A DNA stretch of 64,000 nucleotides. Source: Capitulum mitella. Lineage: Eukaryota > Arthropoda > Thecostraca > Pollicipedomorpha > Pollicipedidae. The stretch covers positions 35,157,101 through 35,221,100 of the forward strand of contig CP099840.1 in the NCBI GenBank assembly GCA_030062745.1. The letters run 5' to 3'. Below are positions 1 to 11,700 of the stretch, one piece after another; position 1 is the first letter of the stretch; each line of letters starts with the position of its first letter. Below the pieces are notes generated by a model. The model did no database searches, had not been told where the DNA came from, and saw nothing but the letters and a program-made list of their open reading frames with translations. The position numbers were made by a program, and so were the translations under genes.

Positions 1-947
1 AACTCATAGCCTTAAGAATCTAGGAATCCTTAGAATGTCAGAAACCGTCGGAACTTGACTGCTTTCCGACGCGGTAACTTTAGAACCAGGGAGTAAACTT
101 TGCTATGTGTAGACGCCTGAGCTCCACGTCGCATTATACGATCAAGCTACCAAACATAGGCGATACGTTCGTACTGTGCCAAGCATTCATGATGGGTACC
201 GCCGCATCCCGAACCCTTGGAGCCGTCCCTCGGACCGCGATTCCAGGAAAACGTGGCCGTAGGCTTTGAAAGGCCGCACCAAAGCTCGAGGCTAATGACA
301 CTTCTATGAATGGCTAGACTGAGAGCGTCAGTTTTATTGTACACGGCAAAAACAGAACGTCTTTCACACAAATGCTACCAGAGGATTAACATGCTCCTAA
401 GGTAGCATACTCCTCTGATCCAGGACTACAGAGAGGACGGAATAATCAGATATCAGAGCCCGTTGATAAGCAATGATAAGCTTGAGATACTGTTACTCCG
501 CCAACACCCTCACAAGAAACCCTGTTTTCGCTGACAGGACTGAACGACCTAAGGCTAACCCATGACGCTGGTCCTTAGTCTACTAACAGCCCTTATTCGT
601 ACCTAAGCCATAAAAAATTACATCAAACCTGACTGGAAAACAAAGACTACGTATGCAAATATCCACATCAGGCGTCCCTATCCGGAACAAGCAATCGTCA
701 CAACACCCTAAATAAGCTGCAGGCCGACACTCTTCGGCCGTAAACTAAAATTGACCATGATTAGATTACGCTGGTTGGACCACGATTAGGTGGACAGCGA
801 CTTTGATTAGATTACGCTGGTTAATACATTAGAAATATTGTGTTCAGACGATTTTCACTCGGATCTTGAGCGCTGACATTGTGAAACGCAACCCAGAACA
901 CCACCGACGCCGATGGGACGGAACCATTTCAGACAGGCGCAGAAGAC
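1..947. repeat. 3' flank of gene A, duplicated downstream of gene B
   Basis: No gene is seen here. The stretch from about 100 to 900 matches 34,030-34,700 in order and orientation, for example the CACGTCGCATTATA segment near 126 and its counterpart near 34,042, and the CAGCCCTTATTCGTACCT segment at both places. It is therefore the 3' flank of gene A, copied with the gene. A short direct repeat (GATTAGATTACGCTGGTT) occurs near 759 and 804. A possible minus-strand AATAAA polyadenylation signal lies at 333-338, but gene B lacks the same hexamer, so its use is uncertain. Confidence 0.7.
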
Positions 948-948
948 G

Positions 949-1215
949 GTACCCTGTAACACCGAATAAGGAGGCCCCCGGAACAGTACCCTGTAACACC
1001 GAATAAGGGGCTACAGGACAGTACCCTGTAACACCGAATAAAGGGGCCTCAGGACAGTACTTTGTAACACCGATTAAAGGAGCCTCAGGACAGTTCCTTG
1101 TAACACCGAATAAGGGGGCCCAGGAAGGTACCCTGTAACACCGAATAACGGGGCCCCAGGACGGTTCCCTGTAACACCGGACGAGGGGGCCCCTGTAACA
1201 TCGGGAAGCCCCAGG
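949..1215. repeat. 36-bp minisatellite downstream of gene A
   Basis: About seven tandem copies of a 35-37 bp unit start with GTACCCTGTAACACCGAATA (starts near 949, 986, 1021, 1057, 1093, 1128 and 1164), ending in degenerate copies just beyond the gene A stop codon. On the gene strand the array lies in the presumed 3' UTR. The same unit is present only about twice downstream of gene B (near 34,840-34,900), so it expanded in one paralogue after duplication or contracted in the other. Confidence 0.9.
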
Positions 1216-1243
1216 AGGTGGAGGCCGGCGGGCCGGTCCCGCC

Positions 1244-1463
1244 TCACTTGTCGCTGTCGAACCGCGGGAAAAACCGCATGAAGCGCGCCGGGTCGTGGCT
1301 GTACATCTCAGGGACCGACAGCACGCCGTCTCCGTCCACGTCGAGCTCGTCGAAGACGTCCTCCGCTGCGTCCGCCTCCTCCGGCAACAGGTTGGCGTAC
1401 AACTTGGAGAAGACCTCCAGAGTCAGCTGCGTGTACCCGGCCGCCTGGCTGATCAGGTCCGAC
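1244..1463 (-). CDS. Gene A exon 7: EF-hand and stop codon
   Basis: The exon is 220 bases, phase 2 in, ending in TGA at 1,244-1,246. It encodes AAGYTQLTL, a helix region, then the loop DVDGDGVLSVPE. That is a complete EF-hand loop with oxygen ligands at 1, 3, 5 and 12, Gly at 6 and a hydrophobic residue at 8. The frame requires the acceptor GCCGCCGCCAG|GTCGGA at 1,464-1,465, which sits in a very GC-rich, pyrimidine-poor context. A nearby CTGACAG site is out of frame. Confidence 0.87.
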
Positions 1464-3741
1464 CTGGCGGCGGCGGCCGGCCGCTGTCAGGCGCCAACTC
1501 GGCCAACACAGAGTACTGTATTGTGCTGTATTGTATTTAGTACCAACGAAATCAAGCTTAAACATCAAGAATGTGACCCACATGGACCTCACCGAATACG
1601 ACGAACACGCGGAAAAGTGGCTGGGTTGTGGTGGTCTCTCAGGTCCCAGCAGCTGAATGGAAGCTTCCGAAGCGGACAGACAGCCCCAGCACCAGCGTTT
1701 TGATCGCAGCTGACCGGAGTTGCCTGGCGGTCCGTCCTGGACGAGCTGCTCTGTCGCCCAGAACGAGGCGTCGTCGAGCCGGCCCGCCCAGCCGGCGGCG
1801 GCCGCGGGCCGTCCCATCCACTCACTGGTACATGAAGACCGACTCGTGTGGGTCCATGTCGCTCATGCTGATGGCGTCGGGCAGCTGTTTCCCGGCGCAG
1901 TCTGTCTCGTTCAGCCACACCATGCGCGCGAACCACATGTTGACCGCCACGTTCCTGCAGCGGCGGCACGGCCAGTTATGATGACATCACTGCGCGCGAC
2001 AACGCCAGACGTCGGAGGGGGGACTCTCATTCAATACTGCGTAAAGATACGGATTTGAAATGATACACGTATATTCTTTGGAACCTGCTTTTTCCAATGA
2101 CAGAGCCGTGACCGCACAGCTGTATATATCTCAGCTTAGACCTCACCGTGAAAAACGCCACGGAAATCATTTTGCGCGCGTTGAAGCGTCTCGCGCACAA
2201 TATTTATATCTACCTCCGCCAGCCTCCCGTCGATCCCGTTTCCCGCGTACTTTTTTTGATAGGTTTATCCAGTTTCCCTCGTACACCCTTTGTCCGAAAA
2301 TGTCCCAAATCGTCTCGATCCGTCTGATATTGGACATGCTCGGACGGTTATCATTCTTAGCAATGGAGATCCGAGCAGCATCTGTGTATAACGTCACAAC
2401 ATGATGGCAGTGGTGGGTGCCTGGATCAGCCCCGAAAAATACACCCCCAGGGTCCAGGTGGTCTGGGAAGGACTTCAGGTGTCGTTTGGTGCTCTGTCAG
2501 GAATGTTTCACGATCTATATGCCGGTTTCCCATTGTCAGAGATCAGGTAATCACGGGGAGGGTGGTGGTGGCTTATACGCGATGAAAACGTTTGCCTTCC
2601 ATTGTTCTTGACATCAGACGGGTAACTGACCTTGTCAGTCGTGTAAAACTCTTGGTTTCTGGAGAACTCAGCCAGAAATTCTGAAGCATTTCTAGTCGTC
2701 CATAACGACGCCAAACTCATACCTTGAGCTATCAACCCGCGATAGAGTTTCTGGTTACTTTGCTAAACTCTACTTTGTTACAGTACTTGTAAGGCTGCCT
2801 TCACTCAATAGTGGTTGATCAGGTAACATTCGTTTTAAGTATTCCGTTGAGTGCAACTTTTGGACACATTGTATTTTACTACTAGAGCTCTTCCGGAGAA
2901 GTCAGCCATGTTATACTGTGTTCTCTTATGGTCCTCTAAGCCCAGTTCGACGTCATTCTGTCGGCTTTCACCGACTTCCTGGCTTTCTTTAGAGTGATGA
3001 GTCACTGCCGACTTTCCACATGATCATGTATATGATGAACTTTGATGTTCCGTCTAGCAGAAAATGACTGAGCCCAATGGCGGCGCTACGTATTCAGGAT
3101 AGCAGAACAAGCGACATTTTGGAATCCTTTCTTTTCATGCATCGCCATTGGGATAATGTTAAGTTTTCCTGAATTAAGGGACATTTGCACCCGTTGCTTC
3201 CCTCCCCCCAGTGCCACTGATTAAACGCAAAGGTGTCACCTTATTTGCATGTTTTGTAAAACTGTGTGACCAGTTTCCACTCCTCCATGTTGCCCGGCCA
3301 TTGCGCGGCGAACAGAATTGATATTCTGTGCCAAATTTTTGTGCTCATCTGATCTAATGCCAACATCTGATACCCGGCTTACAAGGCATCTTTTAGCACC
3401 AATAAAGTTTGCATTCAGTTTCGGAGGATATCAGTTATATATATATATGTGTGTGCGTGTGTGTGTGAATTATCAAAAACATCAAAGACCACTGCGTAAG
3501 AGGCGTTCCCTGTTTTGTTTTGGTCCGTTCAATATCTCTTGCGACTTCGCTAGCTTTTCCATCAAGCTAGAAAATAGTGCTACCGAATTCTCTCATATCT
3601 TCTGTTGAGGTCAACGTTTCCCACATTTATGACAGGACCGCACTCGATATTTACTAAGCACACACACACACACGCACACACACACGCAAACGCACACGCA
3701 CACACACACACACAAATATACAAATATATAATGACATAATT

Positions 3742-3774
<33 letters not shown>

Positions 3775-5676
3775 AGTTGAATCCAATTATAACGAATTTG
3801 CTCAGGTCTCTGTGAAGATCCGGTATGAGTGAACATCGTTATAGCCGATGCCTCAAAAGGAATATTCAGATCAAACACTATGGACCACCAAAAGAGTAGA
3901 ATAGCAATGAAGAACAAAAGTTTTCTTCTGATGGCATGCTTGCTCATAAGAATCGTTGACGATGCTAAGGTCCAATTCGTAAGATCTCCAACAATTTTGC
4001 TTTTCTTGGCCGCAGGACTCGCTTTCTCAGTTACCTGTAACTTAACTTAACCTTCTTTAACCTTCTCCTGTCTTACATCGTTCGTTGCTTGCTACGGTTA
4101 CCGTGGAACGAGAAAACCATCAGAAAAATATTTGAGTGTGTTCGCCCTCCCCGCTCGTGTATCCTTCTCGTACCAAGCATGCTGTTCTGGCTGCCGAACG
4201 CACTGCCGACGCTGCCGACCTGGTGATTTAATTTTACACTGGTGGATGCAAAGACTGTCCATTCCTCATGTCATGTTTCTCTGCTCATAATGTCCGCGGC
4301 AACGAAGCTAGAGTGAGGAAATTTTGTCTGTCTTCTACTGAGTTCCTAATTTTTTGCTGTTTTAAAGTTCAACATCGTTCGGTAACTTTTGTCACTACAG
4401 CCCGGCAAAGCCGAGAGGCCGGTGGCGCGGCCGATCTTTCGTCGGCGTCGGACGACCTCGCGCGTGTCGGGCCGAGGGAAGGGTGTTTCTTTGCGTGGGG
4501 AAGAGGTTCTGCCGGATATCCAGCTGCAAAACATTGTGGGAAGTTAGCCTGTGAGACGAATTTTTAATCCAAAGGCACAGGTAGCCTTGGTTAGGTCAAT
4601 CGAGGTCAACCAGAGCCATGTGTAGCAAAGTGCAGTATTCAGTAGGTGGGCCACACGGAAAAGTGGTGGAAAGCTTGAACGAATGATGTCTGCAGTTGCC
4701 TCGTTTATCACGAGGAAGCTAGGTCAGATCAATTGAGGTTTCCAAGGTGAATTAGTGCAAATGAAAAACTGCTTATCTTTCCCGGATGTAACGAATGATC
4801 TCAAATGCATTTTATGACGACATATTTGACTGAGCTCAGATGACCTCATACAACCTCGGATAACCTACGTAAGTCACCTAATACACGTACAAGGATATTT
4901 TACTTAACAGCAACCCACCGGGTCGTATTATGGTCGATTTCGACGAAGTGCATCATTTTCCAATGATGACTTAGGATGAACTCGTTGAACGGAGCTTATG
5001 TCAGCATCTTTTCGCGGGATGTAACGCCAAGGTAAGGACTAAGACTCCACGCAATTGTGTTGCCATAGGTTTTGCAGTTTTTGAGAAAAAAGGGACTCCA
5101 CTGATTCGACAGTTGACTTGTTTGACCTTGATAAACGTGACCTAGTTTATCCATTTTCTGAAGGCAAATTCACTATGCAAGCTTCCTTTCCAAAAAGTTT
5201 TGTTGCAATCGGTGAAGAACATCAGAAGACAATAAGGTGACAAAATATGTCTCCACCCGATCAGTGCACGATATTCTGAGGTCCACTGACGCGCATGCCA
5301 AGGACGAATTTGCTACAGGCCAGAGGCGAATAAGCCCTCATCAAAAAAGATATCTCCTTTAGTATTCTCAAGAAACAGGCACTTAAGGACGTAAAAAAGG
5401 AGGTGTTCTTATCTTTCGTGAGAATGCGTCATGTTGAAGGATTTCGGCCATGAACACGAACAAATAATTCCTGTTCTGCTTCAAGCTGTCCCAAAGATCG
5501 GAAGTTTTCAGCTTGACCGAAACTTGCCCTAAGTCTCGCAAAGCTCGAACTTATGCAAACAAAGGAGTTTCGTTATATCCGGATTTGTTATATCCAACTT
5601 TTTACACTGAATTTCAAAGGGACTGGGCAGTTTGCTTCCCTATGGCCGAATTCCTTATAAGCAGATTGAACTATAC

Positions 5677-5718
<42 letters not shown>

Positions 5719-8700
5719 CAAATATAGATATATAATGGTCACCGGGGTTGTTTTCATGACAACATACCACTGTTAAATCTCTTGGAATGTGTTTTGGTAC
5801 AGTGGTGTAACTTTGTATGTAAAGGGGGCTGTACATGCAACCGCAGGCTTTCAAAGTGCAACTGCGTCAGAGAAAACGCCAAACTGTTGTCTGGACATGC
5901 AAAGAACGTACTGCTGGCATCTTTCTGCTTACTGGTGGAGTTTTATACCGTTCGGTTGACTGTGACTAAATAAAGTGCTTGCATTCTTGAGCCGATCGCC
6001 AATTCTATTCTTGTGTATTACATGCTTAATAAAATTGATGATAATATGGCAAATTCGAAGTCCCTTGGAACCCAAGCTCGGCAAATATTGTATGTTGAAA
6101 AACAGATGTATTTTCTACGTGTCTGAGAAATTAGTAAAAGCTGCGCATCAGTAACAAAACATACTCGTTCATTCGCGTGCTAAATAAAAAGTCTCCTAAT
6201 TCATATGGTCTTGACTCTATGGTATGTGGTCACATCATCCAGTCGGTAGAACGAGGCAAGTTTTGAGGAGTTGGGGTCGACGGTGGACGCCCCACCACAG
6301 TTTGCCGCAACCCCAAAACGCCAGAACTGTCTCAAAGTTCCGGAACCTGCCCCAAAGTCTTCGGAATCTTATATTATACCCCCATCCCTAGTCATTGGAT
6401 CTGGGATGGTCATTCGCCCAGTTGTTGAAATGGGAAGGTTAATGTTAACCCCGTCAGCTGCTGCCAGACAAAAAAAAATGGGGGTATGTTCGGTTATCAA
6501 GGGTGTTCTAAATACAATCTCACTGGAAACCAAAAAGTCACACCACTGCTTGAATAAGTTTGATGTTCTCCGCTGCAATGCTTGTTATGATGATGTGCTT
6601 AGATGTGCGAAGCCCAGCGAGCTGGTAACATAGTGCCGTCGCGTTAAATGCCTTAAACATCAATCTTCAAATGTCCCACAAAGGCCATGATAAATCATCG
6701 CTAGTCACGAAAACAACAGCTGCATCCATCAAGTAGCAATGAAATGACGTAGTGTCTTGAACAAACAGAATAGCACCAAGGAGGCGGTACCTTCCTGCAC
6801 CGACGTCAAATGGACGTTCTGGCCGCAGGGAGCATTACCGTGCTCCTTGCGACGTCAAAAGATCGATCCGGTCAATCGTCCGTGTCAGGGTCGGCATTGG
6901 CTGGTGTCAGGCCGTGGTAAGTTCAGCTAAAGTCGTGTTGGACGGGTTCATCGTTCTCGTGCCTTCTTACTGTACCCAGCAGCGCACCGCAGCTCTGGAC
7001 GTTGAGCAGGTCGTTGGCGCGGTGGTCGGTGCCGGTCGGCCGAGTCTGGCCGTGACATTTCGACTGAACAACAGGCCGCCGCCTCCCCCGGCCGTCACTG
7101 CGCACCACGCCAACGACCCGCTTTAACAGTAACAGAGCACCAGAACGAGAAACCTTTGCGACAAAACTGTAGCGGAAAGGCAAAAGCATACTGTACAATA
7201 TAACAGTAATTTCACGCTCACAGTGCGATAGTGGTATTCTATAGTAACACAGCAATTGCATTTCCAATGACATACGTACGGTGGGTTTTAATTCGTTGGC
7301 CTATTTGTTCGCTAGTTTGCAAAAATTTCGAGTTCTCGAGTTTTTCAATGTAATTTTTGGCGCGTTTACTGAAGACAAAGGTTAAACGCACATGGAACCA
7401 TAGTGACGTAGGGTGGTTCACACAAAATGTTCTAAATTTCTGAATGTTACCGCATTATGTTCTGCTGAATGTTACCATAAATATCATACTGTAGTTAGAA
7501 ATGTCGCAATTCTGCTGAAATGAATACCCAAGGAAATATTTTGAAATTTAGAAAAATCTTCTGATTTACTCTCTTAATCATTTCTGCCATAAGGTAATGT
7601 CTACTAATTATATTTTGCTTTGACATTAGGGCATATCCTGGATTTCACATATTGCATATTCTGTCTGATTTGTTTATCGCAACCGTTAAAACCTGTACTT
7701 TATTCCCGTGAACAAATGAGTACCACTGGCTGTTTACATTCAGTTCCAGAGGAAAAATGCTGTTTCCATGGTTACATAAGAGTCAGCTACGGTCCTCGCC
7801 TGCAGCGTTTAGTCGTGTTGGCTGTTTGACACCCCAAATAAGACTGTACACGACTCTGTCGTTTTGACTGTTCTTCCTAGATCTCGCCACCATCGTCGAA
7901 ATCCTGAGGGATAAAATGGCAAATGATCGAAAATCGGACCACTCCTTGCACGATTTAACAGCGGAAACAAGAAATGAAAACATGGTTCCGCATTGTGAAA
8001 CCCTGCGACATCACTTTTAAGAATTTTAAGTGGTCTTAAAAGCTGTGTGTAACGAACCTTTACACCATTCACTTGTCATGGAGCAGAGCTCAAGACATGT
8101 CCTGATTACGTCATAGTTCTGTGGCGCAATATCGTTATTGGTCGTGCCCGGTGTTTTGGAGGTAGTGTCGATACATGGTTTTTAATGCGTATTTTCGGCT
8201 TTCCAAACTTCAGAAATACAATAAGGAAACCAATATCATCTGATCCACCTGATCCAGGTGCGCGGCTCTGCAAAAGAATGATGGGGGGAGGACAAGAGCT
8301 AATTTCAACCAAATCTGATGTTTTTTAGGCCATACTTTCCATGCACCACTATAGACCTAACGTTCAAAATCCCAAGTTATTGGGAGACTTGGGTCCTGTT
8401 AGGGGCCCCTCAAAACCTCCAAAGTCCCACCCATGACCTCTTCCTGTAAACCAAATCAATTTAGGCATAATTATCATCATTTAATATACATACATATAGA
8501 TAATATATGATAATTTATACATACATATATAATATTCGTAAAAAAAACATTATATAGCTAAAATGCAGAATAAAAACACACCCAGTGTTGTTTTTCGGCG
8601 CCACTTGCTGGGACTCCCCAGCTAATCAGCAGAAACGATCAGCGACCGGACGTACCTCGAGTCAGAGGAGCGAACATAGTGGGGCCACTTGTAGGGCAGG

Positions 8701-11700
8701 TAGAAACAGTCGCCCTTCTTAACCGTGACGTTGTACCATGGCATGGCATGAATACCTGCGGATGGTTGTCACAGCGTAAGGCCGACAGCCATTGGAAACG
8801 GGCAATGAGACGAGGTGCCAGGTTTATTCAGGTCCCGTCTTGTGCTCAAGCATGCGTCTTCCGACGAGTTCTTTGTTTCGTCCCAAAACGATGTGAAACA
8901 CTGTGAATAAATCAGAGGCGGAGGAACGCCGGAAAAAAGTATCCCCTGACAGAGTTTTGGGTAATTTTTTTCCATGCGACACACTAACAAAAGGGGAGGC
9001 ATGGTGGCCCTTTCTCAGCCCATCCCTTCGCCCGCGGCATAGCTGCTGGAGGCAGCCACGGGGGAGCACTCAAAGGCAATTAAGAGAACCCCTTTGCGTT
9101 CCTCGGGTGTCGTTCCAGGTTCAACTTGATATGCTGACCACCCGACACCTTAGCGCTGCGATAGATGCGTAAACCCCCTCCGTGCTGGTGGATTGTGATA
9201 CACGCTTTTTAATGCATACGGGAGAGCAGCTTGTTTTATGTAAAATGCGACTTAAATGAATGGATGAAAACTTGAGTCAAGCCACAAAATAACATATTTT
9301 GCGCAGATATGCATTTTATGGTAAGTGCGCATTAGCGGGACATCGGAGAAATTTCACGTCGTCAATCAAGGTGAGCTCCAGAGTACGGCAATGCAAAATG
9401 ACTCCTAGAGCATTTTAGAGACAAATGACTGTTAATGACTACACTTTAAGACATTGTTTTTTATACGTAAATTAAGCGTATAAGAACACGTAGAAAGGGC
9501 ATATGGATCAGGTATAAGTAAACGTAAGGGAAAACACGTCTTAATGAGCCATTGTTTGTTTTTGCTCGTGATACTCGCCTGGGTACGTTTTGAACTTTAC
9601 CTAGCCCGACAGAGCGTTAGTCGTCGAATATTTGTATCCCCTGTCGCCCGTGGTGGGCTCACCTGGAAATCTGTACATGTCGACACTTTCCACGTCGACT
9701 GAAGAGTACAGTTCTACCATACGGTCGAATTCAAGATGCTTGGCAGCGTCGTCCTGTAACAAATGACCTGCTTAAAAATAATGGAATGACCACATTCGGT
9801 AATTGCATTGTTCCAGCACTTTAAATTTGTGATTAAATGCAGTCCAGTCGTGTTTAATCGTGTTATCTTTACTATCTTTAGCATCCATGGCTCAGGCCGG
9901 TAGTTATGTTTGAGGGGGAGGGAGGACGACGGTCACAGACCGCTACATAGTCACATTGCACCCACGTAATTTGGCGATTTGGCAATGACACTTATTCATG
10001 ACTGATGAGCCTGCGCTATCCCTTTTGAATGAATTGAAATCCCTTTTGAAATATTGAATGGGGAAGACGTTATACGCCTCTTGACGCATATTTCCTAAGA
10101 AACGTCTCCCAAACGAATGATTTCAGCATCTTGAAAGTTTCAGCACCGTTCTGCGCATCAATTGTGCACGTGCTGGTAAAAGTATGGAAAGGAGGTCAAC
10201 ATAGGTCACGTCCAATTGTCCTCTTAAAAACAACCATGTTATGCGATTCGACTTTCAGTTCTGCTTCGCTGTCTGACTTTCGGTGCTTTTACACTAGACA
10301 GTGGCCTTGGCCTGTGTTGTATATCGGCATGATCAACGAGGTCAACGAGGAACACCTCCCCTCCTGTGATACAACATTCTAGGTCAAATATCTGTTTTTC
10401 ATTTTTCGTGTGCAAAAATGTATGTCGCGAAAGGAACCGAAGATAATGCTTTTTGGATGCTGGCAGGTAAATAGACAAGTCTTCTTGCGACACATTACAA
10501 CAAGGCGCAGTTTTCAATCAGGTTCTTGTAGCATCGCAATATTTGTTTGCAATGCTGACCTTTGGCGGTTTTTATAGATTTTTCAGCTTTGCATGTATGT
10601 ACGCCTGTGGCCTTCCGGCTAGTTTTCCTTTGGCTTTCCGGATGACCGGTGGCCCTTGCGGCACGTGACTCATCCCAGGGTAGGTAAGTGTTATCGGTGG
10701 TCTGCCATGGTGTGCCGTTTCGCAAAATAGTTGAACGTCTCTTGTTCGATATGTGCTCAATAGGTGGTGTTGAAGTCTAACTGCATACTAACTTGTAGGC
10801 TAAATGCTGCATCATAGTACAAAGGGGCTGACTAAGTAGCCTACCCACGTCACATTTCATTTCATTGGATAGGATTAACCTAATTTATTGAATATCATTT
10901 TTTTAAGCTTACGTACTTGAGATATTTTGCATTTAAACTCATTCTTTATGTTGGAGTTGTGAAAACAAACCACTATCTTGTTAAATAAAACTAAAAACCC
11001 GTGGTTACTGATATGGAAAAACTTTATTAATGCAGCGCGTGCTTGCGTATTTGGCACACGTGAAGTTGTACAGTAGAGACAGTGCAGTACAGCACGGCAT
11101 TTACAGGCGTTCTTCCAACCCGGAAAATTGTCGTGGCTTTGCGTATTTCGACGTCTATTGGGCACAGTTACATGCGTTTGAAGAGCAGTTATAGAAAATG
11201 CTATGTATATTGCGAAAAATGTCGACAGTGCTAAAATAAGAATCAGCTTACATGCGAACAACACGAGAAACAAAGGGATTTTTTAAAGATGCTTCCTAGT
11301 TTTTTCCCGAAATTGCATCCTTATGGTTCGTGCTTAGTCTTCACTGCTCAACACCCCAGTGCTGCTTGAGCTTTATAAGTAATTGTCAGGGAGGAGACTT
11401 CGGACGCATCAAGTTTCCCCATCTGAACCCAAAATGATGTACGCATTTAATATGTGTGCAATATGTGTAATATATATGTTCACATGTATGTAAATATGTA
11501 AATATGTAAAAGAATAAAAAAGGAACGATGTCAAAATGACCATGAAAGCTTTCGGGAAAACTAAACATGGGATATTTGTTTCGTGATGCACACATATGAA
11601 CGACTGCAGGCCAGGGCAAACGCGCAGCCCACCTTACTGCACTGCAGGTTGAGGATAAGAGTTCCTTACGAGCGATAAAGTGTCGGTTTATGACGCAAAA

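Larger units (their letters stand above)
1955..8655. other. Intron 5 of gene A (6.7 kb), repeat-filled
   Basis: No exon is seen in this stretch. It holds AT and GT microsatellites near 3,436-3,468, 3,659-3,772 and 5,672-5,715; an interspersed repeat at about 4,380-5,500; and a GC-rich segment at about 6,895-7,135 that is also present in intron 5 of gene B. Short reading frames here show no family resemblance. Confidence 0.7.
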
